A stretch of 64,000 bases of DNA from Pelagihabitans sp963760375 (GTDB lineage Bacteria; Bacteroidota; Bacteroidia; Flavobacteriales; Flavobacteriaceae), in assembly GCA_963760375.1 (NCBI GenBank), contig CAVXCS010000007.1:682001-746000 (forward strand), in the 5' to 3' direction. The stretch's first letter is position 1. The number at the start of each line of letters is the position of its first letter. Below are positions 46,279 through 54,529 of this stretch, piece after piece. The position numbers were made by a program, and so were the translations under genes. The notes under the pieces were generated by a model. It was not told the origin of the DNA. It worked only from the letters and a program-made list of their open reading frames with translations, and did no database searches.

Positions 46279-46743
46279 ATGGGAATCAAGAGTTTTCAAG
46301 GCATTCGTAAGGCATTTAAAAAGGAATACCATGCCCCCATTTTGGTATCGGATTATATGACCAAGAAATTGATCACCTTTAGGCCAGACCAATCGATTCT
46401 CAACGTGATGGAATTGTTCACCAAACACAACATTTCAGGAGGGCCCGTTTTGGATGATAATGGATTTTTGGTTGGGATCATCTCTGAAGCGGATTGCATG
46501 AAACAAATTTCCGAGAGCCGCTATTTCAACCAACCCATTTTGGATAAGGACGTGGAAAGTTTTATGACCAAGGGTGTTGAGACCATTCCACACGACATGA
46601 GCATTTTTGATGCCGCCGGAGTTTTTGTGAAGCACAACCGAAGAAGGTTGCCCGTGATGAAAGACGGACTGCTGGTCGGGCAGATCAGTCGTAAGGATAT
46701 CGTGGTCGCGGCCCTGAAATTGAACGCCCAGAACTGGAAGTAA
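46279..46743 (+). CDS. Two-CBS-domain protein
   Basis: 154 residues made of two CBS domains: VSDYMTKKLITFRPDQSILN onward (about 28-80), and ESFMTKGVETIPHDMSIFDA onward (about 93-150), ending with VKHNRRRLPVMKDGLLVGQI, SRKDIV. CBS pairs bind adenine nucleotides and regulate partners; no partner gene is adjacent. A near -7 box (TATCTTTA) lies about 34 bases before the start. Confidence 0.9.
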   Translation: MGIKSFQGIRKAFKKEYHAPILVSDYMTKKLITFRPDQSILNVMELFTKHNISGGPVLDDNGFLVGIISEADCMKQISESRYFNQPILDKDVESFMTKGVETIPHDMSIFDAAGVFVKHNRRRLPVMKDGLLVGQISRKDIVVAALKLNAQNWK

Positions 46744-46748
46744 CGCCC

Positions 46749-46779
46749 GTTGAATGCGTGTTGAATGCGTGTTGATCGT
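46749..46779. repeat. Short 11-bp tandem repeat
   Basis: gttgaatgcgt twice in a row (46749-46759 and 46760-46770 by period 11) followed by a degenerate gttgatcgt, just after the CBS stop and before the convergent gene. Too short to have a clear function; probably slippage. Confidence 0.5.
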
Positions 46780-47129
46780 CATTCCCTTTTTACGATCATA
46801 TAATAATCGTTGTCCAAGGGTAGATAACCAAGATCATATACAAAGTAATAGGTCGTGCCTTTTTTGGTGGTGTACAGGTTGGTGATCATATCAAAATCAA
46901 AACCTTTGTCCAATAAACGCGTTCGGGACGTTCGTGTTTTACCATCCCTCAATTCAAAGCTGTCAAGTATCCTGTAGTTTTTTCGCAATCGATTGTTGAT
47001 GTTGCGAATCAGGTTTTTACTGTCTTTATTGACCTTATTGTGATAGGCGTTTCTGCAATGGTCTGAACAGAACTTTTTATCGATCCTGCCCAAAATTTCG
47101 TTTCCGCATTCCAAACAGCTCCTTTTCAA
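46779..47129 (-). CDS. Small zinc-ribbon-like protein, unknown
   Basis: 116 residues. N-terminal SCLECGNEILGRIDKKFCSD carries Cys4, Cys7 and Cys18, with Cys22 or a following His completing a likely zinc site (HCRNAYHNK). The rest has a positively charged helix (SKNLIRNINNRLRKNYRILD) and a beta-rich C-terminus. Resembles DUF2116-type zinc ribbons. Could bind nucleic acid; not shown. Starts just 1 base from the end of the upstream DUF6265 gene, so likely co-transcribed with it. Confidence 0.7.
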   Translation of the reverse strand: MKRSCLECGNEILGRIDKKFCSDHCRNAYHNKVNKDSKNLIRNINNRLRKNYRILDSFELRDGKTRTSRTRLLDKGFDFDMITNLYTTKKGTTYYFVYDLGYLPLDNDYYMIVKRE

Positions 47130-47130
47130 C

Positions 47131-47622
47131 TTATTGTCTTTTGTAATTGAATTTTACTTCCTGTTCCATTCCGTCCTCCTCCACGATGACCACATACAGA
47201 TTGATTTCGTCATCGCTGATTTTTTCAAAGGTGAACCCGTCAAAATAAACGTGAGCAGCATCGAGCTTCACCAATGGGAAGCTTTCCATTTCCTCCTTTT
47301 CTTCCCATGCTTTCAGATCGCCGTCAAAATGTTTCAGTTGCAACAGCAGGGTAGTGCCGGTTTCCTGGATATGTCCAAGTTCATAGAACCGCACCTTATC
47401 GTCAACGACCAACTTAAAGGAGAACATCATCGAATCGCCCAAAGGCGGACTCCATATCTCCTCGGTAATACCACCGAACGCCGTTCCCTGCCAATGCCCG
47501 GCAATCCATTCCACATCCGCCAAACTTGCCTGTGGGGAACCTTGCCCATCGGTATAGGATAGGGTATGTTGCGCCCGGCCCACGATCGAGAATAAGAAGA
47601 GGTATAAGGCAATACGATTCAT
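47131..47622 (-). CDS. DUF6265-type secreted protein
   Basis: 163 residues from the ATG at 47622, giving signal peptide MNRIALYLFLFSIVGRAQ; the longer frame to 47655 is unlikely. Domain start LADVEWIAGHWQGTAFGGIT and EEIWSPPLGDSMMFSFKLVV mark the DUF6265 family, beta-barrel-like proteins of unknown role. Immediately followed (1 base) by the zinc-ribbon gene. Confidence 0.8.
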   Translation of the reverse strand: MNRIALYLFLFSIVGRAQHTLSYTDGQGSPQASLADVEWIAGHWQGTAFGGITEEIWSPPLGDSMMFSFKLVVDDKVRFYELGHIQETGTTLLLQLKHFDGDLKAWEEKEEMESFPLVKLDAAHVYFDGFTFEKISDDEINLYVVIVEEDGMEQEVKFNYKRQ

Positions 47623-47682
47623 GGTTGCTGGATGCTTTGAACAAACAAGATACAAAAAAACCGTTTACAAACGACTAAGCCA

Positions 47683-48255
47683 TTATCCATCGATTTCGAT
47701 ATCATATTTCGCCAACAGGCCCAAGACACCTTCCTTGGAAAACTTTGTCTTTTTGAGATGGTTTTGTGAAGGGTCGAACCGATAATTATAGGCCGTCCTG
47801 AAGTCGGCGTGGTCGAGTTGGGTATTCATGAAAAGGGCCCTTTGCAAATCACAATCATCGAAACTGGCAGCTGTCAGGTCCGCTTCGGTAAAATCGGCCT
47901 CGACCAATTTGCAGCTCACAAAAGAGAGGTTCTTCAATGACATGCCATAAAATGATGCAAAGTTCAGGGAACATTCCTTGAAGCGAAAGGAGCGCAAAAA
48001 GGGGTTGCACGTTTCCAATTGTATGCCGAGCATCTTGCAGCCGGCAAACGTCACTTCATTGAAGATGCTGTGGGCGACGTTGACATTGCTCAGGTTGCAG
48101 TCGATAAATTCACATTCATTAAAATGCTGGTTGTCCAAAAAGGCATTCGACCAATCGCAACCTTCGAAGACACAATGATCATATTCTCCCTTCGGGAGGC
48201 GCTCCAAGGTGTAATTTTTACCTTTAAAATTTTGGTCGGCAATATATTCTGACAT
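47683..48255 (-). CDS. Pentapeptide-repeat protein
   Basis: 190 residues built largely of A(D/N)LXX-type pentapeptides (CEFIDCNLSNVNVAHSIFNE, ADFTEADLTAASFDDCDLQR), which fold as a right-handed quadrilateral helix resembling DNA. Similar to Qnr/MfpA-like proteins that shield gyrase, but at 190 residues and without known Qnr surface loops I cannot say that it confers quinolone resistance. Start ATG at 48255. 64 bases downstream of the VPS10-like gene; possibly in the same transcript. Confidence 0.85.
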   Translation of the reverse strand: MSEYIADQNFKGKNYTLERLPKGEYDHCVFEGCDWSNAFLDNQHFNECEFIDCNLSNVNVAHSIFNEVTFAGCKMLGIQLETCNPFLRSFRFKECSLNFASFYGMSLKNLSFVSCKLVEADFTEADLTAASFDDCDLQRALFMNTQLDHADFRTAYNYRFDPSQNHLKKTKFSKEGVLGLLAKYDIEIDG

Positions 48256-48319
48256 GGTTCATCTTTAAAATGGCCCCAAGGGTTTTTTGCTTCAGGATTT
48301 ACCCGCACCAATCAAAGGA

Positions 48320-51300
48320 TCATTTATTCTCAGATAGGATAACGGCAGGTAGCCCCAAGTTTTTATAAGTTTCATTGTAGTCGTTCATTTCGGTCTTCAC
48401 AATGGCATCGCGCTCCGATGCGTAGGTGTTCCAATAGGCGAGAAGGTCTGTCAATCGTTCTTTTGCGCCCTGGGTGACCTTTGGCTCGGCGGCATCCACA
48501 TAGCTCTTGAGTTCCATGAACTCGGCGTTGAGCTGGTTGTGGTAATTGATGACGTCCTGAAATGTTTTTTGTTTGGGCTGGATGAGGTTTTCCTCCCAGG
48601 TATCGATACGTTCGATCAGTGATTTTCCTTTTTCCACCAATCCTTTCGCCTGTTCATGATCTTTCAGCAGTTTGGCATAGTGCTCCAATTGCGATTTTAC
48701 CGACCGCATCTGGGTCACCGATTCATGTATGTTTTTGATGGCTTCCTCGATCTGTCCCAATACCGCCTGTTGTTCTTGATAGTCGGCAAGGGAAGCGGTT
48801 ACGTTCGGATTTGGCAGGATATTGACTTCAGTCTCCACGGTAGAACCTTCCAGGGTCAATTGGAGCATGTAAGTGCCCGGGCCAACGCGAGACCCGCTAT
48901 AGTCGCCGTACACGAAGACCTTTTCCACCGCGGGCAGGTCATCCTTTCTAAAATCCCAGGTAAAGCGGTTGTATCCTTTTTTGGAAGGCAAGGTATTTGG
49001 CTTCGATGGGCCTCCCGGCCAAGATTTAAAGTCCTTGTCTTTTTTATTGGTATAAGTGCGAATCAATTTCCCCTGATGGCGCACTGCCAGTTTCAGGTCA
49101 AGGCTATCCGCGTCCTGCTCCAAATAATAATCAAATGTAACGCCCTGTTTCGGATTTTCACCCAGCCCTGGGACCGGTTTATCGGTACTGCCGCCAAACA
49201 GCAAATAGGTGTCTTTGGGTTTGACCAAGCCCACCGGCGATTTTGCAGTATCAAGGTTTTGAAGGGCCCCCACATCATCGAGGATCCAAAAAGAACGTCC
49301 TGCGGTGGCGGCCACAAGATCGTTGCCCTGAAAAATGAGGTCGTTGATGGGGACCACCGGTAGATTGAGTTGCAAGGGTTGCCAGTTGAGTCCGTCATCC
49401 AAAGAAATGAAAAGTCCGGTTTCGGTACCGGCATACAACAGCCCTTTTCGCTTTGGATCCTCGCGTACCACACGAACAAAGGTATGTTCGCCTTTGATGC
49501 CGTTCACGATTTTAGTCCAGGTTTTGCCATAATCGGCCGTCTTGAATATGTATGGGGCCAAGTCCATTTGCTTATAGCGCATGACCACCGCATAGGCCGT
49601 GGCCGGGTTATGTGGAGAGACTTCGATGCTGTTGATGATGCCTTCGGCCAAGCCGCTTGGCGTTATATTTTCCCAGTTATTGCCCCCGTCTTTGGATATA
49701 TGGATCAATCCGTCATCGCTGCCGGCCCATAGCACGCCTTTTTCATGAGGGGATTCCACCAAATACATGAGCGTGTTGTAATTTTCACCCCCTGCGGCCT
49801 CATTGGTATAGGGTTTGCCACCGGGGCCTTGTTTGCTTTTATCGTTGCGTGTAAGATCTGGACTTACCACGGCCCAGCGCTGTCCGCCATCGGAAGATTT
49901 GAATACGACGTTGCCGGCATGGTATATGGTATTCCTGTCATGGGGAGAACTGATGATGGGCGCATTCCAGTTATAGCGGTATTTGAAATCGGCCGGTACA
50001 TTGCCCAAGTTCAGTTCGGGGTACTCTTTGATCGACTTGCCTTCCCTGGAGGCCTTTACCCACTTTTCGATGATGCCCTGATAGCATCCCCCGTAGACCA
50101 CTTTTGGGTTATCGGGATCGAAGGCCAAATAAGCACTTTCACATCCGGCCACCGAATACCAATCTTTCCAATCAATGCCCATGGTGTTGGTCCTGCTCGC
50201 TATGGCGATGGCCGAATTGTCTTGCTGCCCTCCATAGACCATAAAGGGTACCTGATTATCGGTGATTACCCTATAGAACTGGGCAGTGGGCTGATTTTCC
50301 TGGGTACTCCAACTAGTTCCCCCGTTGTTGGAAATATTGGCACCCCCGTCGTTGGAATTGATCATTTTCGAATTATCGTTCGGATCGATCCATAAATGAT
50401 GGTTGTCGCCGTGCGGTGTTGAAAGGGGCGAAAAAGATTTTCCCCCATCGATCGATCGTGTCACCGGTGCGTTGAGCACATATACCTTGTTCTCGTCCTG
50501 TGGATCCGCAAATATTTCCATATAGTACCAAGATCTGGTAATGTTGATCCGGTCTTTGTTGACCTGTTCCCACTTTTTGCCCGCATCATCGGATCGGTAC
50601 ACCCCGCCCTTTTCACCATCGGCCTCGATGACCGCGAATACACGTTCGGGGTTTGCGCGTGAGACCGAAATCCCGGCCTTGCCAAAAGCCTCGGGCAGGC
50701 CTTCCTCCATTTTCTTCCAGGTGGCTCCACCATCTGTTGATTTATGCAGTGCCGAGCCCTTTCCACCGGATTCGATGGTCCAAGGGAGCCTCTGGTGCTC
50801 CCAAAGCGCCGCGTACAAAATCATCGGATTTTTCATATCCATGGAAAGCGATGAAGCCCCGGTCCTGTCATTGACATAGAGTACTTTCTCCCAATTTTTC
50901 CCACCATCCAGGGAGCGGTAAATGCCACGATCGGCAGAAGGGCCATATTGCGCTCCTTGGGCAGCGACAAAAACTATATCCGGATCTGTGGGATGTATGA
51001 TCACATCCGATATGTGGCGCGTATGGTCAAGCCCGATGTGATTCCAAGTCTTTCCACCATCGATGGATTTGTAGACCCCATCACCCATGGAGGTCATCAC
51101 GCCACGTGCAGCATGTTCCCCCATGCCCACCAGCACGAGGTTCGGATTGCTTTCCGAAACCGCAATGGCCCCGACGGTACCCGTCTTGAACTGGCCATCG
51201 GAAATATTCTTCCAGGTAATGCCATCGTCGACCGTTTTCCAGACCCCGCCACCGGTGCTGCCCATATAATAGGTCATAGGTTGGCCAACGACACCGCTGG

Positions 51301-51472
51301 AAGCAACCGAACGTCCCCCGCGGAACGGACCAATGTTACGCCATTTCAGGCCACGGAACATCGAATCGGTGAGGACCACACTGGGACTGGGATTTTTTGA
51401 ATTTCTTTTTTGGGATTGGGCAGAGAAGGGAACGATCAGTAGGGCAAGGAGCAACAGATGCGTAAATTTCAT
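48320..51472 (-). CDS. VPS10/sortilin-like BNR-repeat secreted protein
   Basis: 1050 residues from the ATG at 51472, giving signal peptide MKFTHLLLLALLIVPFSAQ (the frame to 51520 is an extension). Same architecture as the pair at 1-6345: KWRNIGPFRGGRSVASSGVV, ISDGQFKTGTVGAIAVSESN, many Asp-boxes, then a helical C-terminal tail (about 900-1050). It closes a leftward five-gene run of extracytoplasmic hydrolases; 51 bases separate it from the M28 gene. Function unproven; a role as peptide- or glycan-binding helper of the neighbouring peptidases is inferred from context. Confidence 0.9.
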   Translation of the reverse strand: MKFTHLLLLALLIVPFSAQSQKRNSKNPSPSVVLTDSMFRGLKWRNIGPFRGGRSVASSGVVGQPMTYYMGSTGGGVWKTVDDGITWKNISDGQFKTGTVGAIAVSESNPNLVLVGMGEHAARGVMTSMGDGVYKSIDGGKTWNHIGLDHTRHISDVIIHPTDPDIVFVAAQGAQYGPSADRGIYRSLDGGKNWEKVLYVNDRTGASSLSMDMKNPMILYAALWEHQRLPWTIESGGKGSALHKSTDGGATWKKMEEGLPEAFGKAGISVSRANPERVFAVIEADGEKGGVYRSDDAGKKWEQVNKDRINITRSWYYMEIFADPQDENKVYVLNAPVTRSIDGGKSFSPLSTPHGDNHHLWIDPNDNSKMINSNDGGANISNNGGTSWSTQENQPTAQFYRVITDNQVPFMVYGGQQDNSAIAIASRTNTMGIDWKDWYSVAGCESAYLAFDPDNPKVVYGGCYQGIIEKWVKASREGKSIKEYPELNLGNVPADFKYRYNWNAPIISSPHDRNTIYHAGNVVFKSSDGGQRWAVVSPDLTRNDKSKQGPGGKPYTNEAAGGENYNTLMYLVESPHEKGVLWAGSDDGLIHISKDGGNNWENITPSGLAEGIINSIEVSPHNPATAYAVVMRYKQMDLAPYIFKTADYGKTWTKIVNGIKGEHTFVRVVREDPKRKGLLYAGTETGLFISLDDGLNWQPLQLNLPVVPINDLIFQGNDLVAATAGRSFWILDDVGALQNLDTAKSPVGLVKPKDTYLLFGGSTDKPVPGLGENPKQGVTFDYYLEQDADSLDLKLAVRHQGKLIRTYTNKKDKDFKSWPGGPSKPNTLPSKKGYNRFTWDFRKDDLPAVEKVFVYGDYSGSRVGPGTYMLQLTLEGSTVETEVNILPNPNVTASLADYQEQQAVLGQIEEAIKNIHESVTQMRSVKSQLEHYAKLLKDHEQAKGLVEKGKSLIERIDTWEENLIQPKQKTFQDVINYHNQLNAEFMELKSYVDAAEPKVTQGAKERLTDLLAYWNTYASERDAIVKTEMNDYNETYKNLGLPAVILSENK

Positions 51473-51523
51473 ATTGGATGGTTTTTTGGTATGTATATTG
51501 ATTTTTGAAGGTATTGGCAAGCC

Positions 51524-53083
51524 TTAATTTTGGCCTCCGTTGCGTTCTGGGATACGGGGTTCGGGCCATGTCGCCTTTTCCCCCGACCTTGGGTTTATAC
51601 CCAAAACGGCCTTTTCCCTTGAGGTTTTCTCTGGATCTTCGCTGGCCATATAAGCCATGATGGCTGTGAGGATGGCATTGTTGCGGACCTCGTCGAACAC
51701 GATTTTGTCGTAGGTATCAAGGTTGGTATGCCAGGTATAGGTGCCGTAACTCCAGCTCAGGGAACTTAAGGAGAATGCAGGGGCCCCCACGGCCACAAAG
51801 GAGGCATAGTCAGAACCTCCCCCACCAGGGGTGCCCGGAAAGGTGGTCTCGATATGTTGGGTGATTTCCTTGGGGACGGCCTCAAGCCATCGACCTATGT
51901 AATCATAGGAATGTAAAAACCCCTGCCCGGAAATTTGAACGACCCTTCCCGTACCGTTGTCCTGGTTGAACAGGGCCTGAAGGCCGGCTACTACTTCCGG
52001 ATGGTCTTCCACGAAGGCACTGGATCCGTTGAGCCCTTGCTCCTCACTGCCCCAATGGCCTATGATTATGGTGCGCTTGGGATTTGGATATACTTTTTTA
52101 AGGATCCTGGCCGCTTCCAACATGGTAATGCTTCCCGTACCATTGTCGGTGGCACCCGTTGCCCCGTCCCAGGAATCGAAATGCGCGGAGAGCAGTACAT
52201 ATTCATTGGGCAGTTCCTTGCCGGGAATGGTGGCGATGGTATTGAAGGTGGGAACGGTGCCCATATCTTCGGATTCTGCGACTACCTTGATCTGCGGGTT
52301 GTCGCCATGTTCTGCCATGCGGTACAGCATGCCGTAATGTTCGAGGGAAAGATCAACCACTGGAATTTTTTTGGTGTTCGCACTGAATATCTTATTGGCG
52401 CCGAAACCTTTTGACCAAAGCGATTGAATGATACCGACGGCCCCTGCTTTTTCCAAGGCCTGATTAATGTTGCGGGAGGTATACCCCGTATGGTCGATGT
52501 TTTGGTCCCATGCCTCCTGTTGGGCTTCGCGGGCCTTTTTCATTTTTTCGAAAGATGCTTCGGTGGCGAATTCCTCCCAATTATCATCGGGACGTCCCGT
52601 TGGCTGGGGCATGGAGACCAATACGAATTTACCTTTGACGTTGGGCAGCCATCGAACGAAGTCAAGGGAGTCTGCGATGATCGGCATGGTAATCAGGGAG
52701 GCGGTTACCCCTTTCTTCGGGGTACTGGGGCTCCAGGCCAATTGCATGCCGTTGAGCGATACGGTTCTAGGGGATACCAGATCAACATGGGTGATGCCCC
52801 GTTGCCATCCGCGCCATTGCCCCCAGGCTTCGTTTCGGGCCTCGATGCCCCATTTGGCATAGGTGCCCACTGCCCAGTCATTCGCCGCTTTCATTTGGGG
52901 AGTTCCCACCAACCGAGGGCCGATCACGTCCATCAGTTCATGTGCGAGCAGTTCCAATTGGGAATTTTCATTGGCTTCTTTTTGGATGTCGGCAATGACT
53001 TGCTCCGGGCTTTGGCCGAAACTGAACACAGTGCCCAACCATATTATCAGGGTAGTTACGCGCATTATTTTTTTCATCATCAT
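51524..53083 (-). CDS. M28 zinc peptidase, carboxypeptidase-Q-like, secreted
   Basis: 519 residues with signal peptide (about 1-24, ending VFSFGQ). M28 zinc residues are visible: LLSAHFDSWDGATGATDNGT (His, bridging Asp), IIGHWGSEEQGLNG (Glu pair), the metal Asp in FNQDNGTGRVVQIS, and the last His in YTWHTNLDTYDK. Similar to plasma glutamate carboxypeptidase (CPQ), which removes N-terminal dipeptides or amino acids. Second in the operon from its 3' end; 78 bases from the M20 gene. Confidence 0.92.
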   Translation of the reverse strand: MMMKKIMRVTTLIIWLGTVFSFGQSPEQVIADIQKEANENSQLELLAHELMDVIGPRLVGTPQMKAANDWAVGTYAKWGIEARNEAWGQWRGWQRGITHVDLVSPRTVSLNGMQLAWSPSTPKKGVTASLITMPIIADSLDFVRWLPNVKGKFVLVSMPQPTGRPDDNWEEFATEASFEKMKKAREAQQEAWDQNIDHTGYTSRNINQALEKAGAVGIIQSLWSKGFGANKIFSANTKKIPVVDLSLEHYGMLYRMAEHGDNPQIKVVAESEDMGTVPTFNTIATIPGKELPNEYVLLSAHFDSWDGATGATDNGTGSITMLEAARILKKVYPNPKRTIIIGHWGSEEQGLNGSSAFVEDHPEVVAGLQALFNQDNGTGRVVQISGQGFLHSYDYIGRWLEAVPKEITQHIETTFPGTPGGGGSDYASFVAVGAPAFSLSSLSWSYGTYTWHTNLDTYDKIVFDEVRNNAILTAIMAYMASEDPEKTSREKAVLGINPRSGEKATWPEPRIPERNGGQN

Positions 53084-53161
53084 GTAAGTTGTTGTAGTTA
53101 TCTAAAAATAGGTGAATGTTTTTGTGCCGACCGAACGATGGGCCGCTCGTGGTTAGCCACA

Positions 53162-54457
53162 TTATAGTTTTTTGTCCAAGCTTAGGATCGTGGTCAACAG
53201 CACGTTGGCACCATTGGCCATATCGTTGGGCGAGGTATATTCTTTGGGAGAGTGGCTAATGCCCCCTTTGCTGGGCACAAATATCATCCCCGTTGGGGCG
53301 ATCAGTGCCATATCCTGGGCATCATGTCCGGCACCACTGGGCATGAACCGCGTACTCAGCCCTAACTGTGTTGCCGACTTTTTGATTTCGGCTTGAATGC
53401 TGCTGTCCATCAAAGCAGGGTTTGCGGTGGTATCGAGTGAAAGAATTTCGATGGAGACATTTGATTCAACTTCTATTTCCTTGCTTTTTGCGCTTATGGC
53501 CTGGAACACTTTTTCGATCACTTCGGACGAAAGGTCCCTGATTTCCAAACTGGTCACCACTTTTCCCGGAATCACGTTGGGCGCACCGGGCTCCGCCTTG
53601 ATACGTCCTACGGTACCGACCTGTCTTCCTTCAAAGCTGTTGGTAATTTCATTGACCGCAACGATGAACTTGGCGGCGGCGAGCAAGGCATCCTGTCTCG
53701 CGTTCATTGGGGTGGTGCCCGCATGGTTGGCAAACCCGGTAAAGATTACATCCCACCATCTAAGACCAACGATGCCTTCAACGATACCGATATCCAAATT
53801 TTCCTTTTCCAAAATACCCCCTTGTTCGATATGGAGTTCCAAAAAAGCTGCTATGTCCCCTTTCTTGCGGGCGACTTCGGCAATCTTAGTGGTATCGCCC
53901 CCAAGGCGCATAATGCCCTCTCCCACGGTAAAACCGGTGCTATTGGTCACCGACAATGCTTTCTTGCCCAATTTGCCCACCATGGCCCTGCTCCCCATGA
54001 TCGCTCCTTCCTCATCCGCAAAAATTATGACTTCCAAGGGATGGCTGGTGGTGATTTGCGCTTCATTGAGCACTTCGATCACCTCCAGGGCGGCCATTGA
54101 ACCCACACAACCATCATAGTTGCCCCCATTGGGCACCCGATCGGTATGGGAGCCAAAAACGATCGGTTTTTTGGCGGGGTCGCTTCCCTTTCTTTTACCG
54201 ATGATGTTCCCCGCATAGTCTATGGATACTTCCAAGCCCAAATTGTTCATGTTCTTGATGTGCCAGTCCCGCGATTCCAGATCTGCCTCGCTATAGGCCA
54301 CTCGTTCGGTCTCGCCATTGTCTTGCAGCCCGAATCGGGCCAGGTCAACGATTCGCCGTTCGAGGCGTTCTTGGTTTACTTTGGGTTGGGGTTGAAAGGC
54401 CTGACCAACAAAAAAAAGATTCAGGAAAAATAGGGATGCTATACACTTTGAGGTCAT
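53162..54457 (-). CDS. M20-family N-carbamoylase/allantoate amidohydrolase-like, secreted
   Basis: 431 residues. Signal peptide-like N-terminus (MTSKCIASLFFLNLFFVGQA). Zinc motifs: GSHTDRVPNGGNYDGCVGSM (His, Asp), IIFADEEGAIMGSRAMVGKL (Glu pair), FLELHIEQGGILEKENLDIG, GFANHAGTTPMNARQDALLA, and GAGHDAQDMALIAPTGMIFV. This is the AmaB/HyuC/AllC clade, acting on N-carbamoyl-amino acids or allantoate. These enzymes are normally cytoplasmic; export would be unusual. Third gene of the run. Confidence 0.88.
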   Translation of the reverse strand: MTSKCIASLFFLNLFFVGQAFQPQPKVNQERLERRIVDLARFGLQDNGETERVAYSEADLESRDWHIKNMNNLGLEVSIDYAGNIIGKRKGSDPAKKPIVFGSHTDRVPNGGNYDGCVGSMAALEVIEVLNEAQITTSHPLEVIIFADEEGAIMGSRAMVGKLGKKALSVTNSTGFTVGEGIMRLGGDTTKIAEVARKKGDIAAFLELHIEQGGILEKENLDIGIVEGIVGLRWWDVIFTGFANHAGTTPMNARQDALLAAAKFIVAVNEITNSFEGRQVGTVGRIKAEPGAPNVIPGKVVTSLEIRDLSSEVIEKVFQAISAKSKEIEVESNVSIEILSLDTTANPALMDSSIQAEIKKSATQLGLSTRFMPSGAGHDAQDMALIAPTGMIFVPSKGGISHSPKEYTSPNDMANGANVLLTTILSLDKKL

Positions 54458-54529
54458 GGATTTTTTTTAGGCCCTTAAAATAGTCAAAATATTTGCGCTT
54501 TTCGATGAAACCTTTGCTGTGTCCGTGAA

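Noticed and set aside
47683..48255. Qnr quinolone-resistance gene
   Set aside because: Pentapeptide repeats only; no Qnr-specific loops could be judged.
53397..54119. 240-codon + frame
   Set aside because: Antisense shadow of the M20 amidohydrolase gene.
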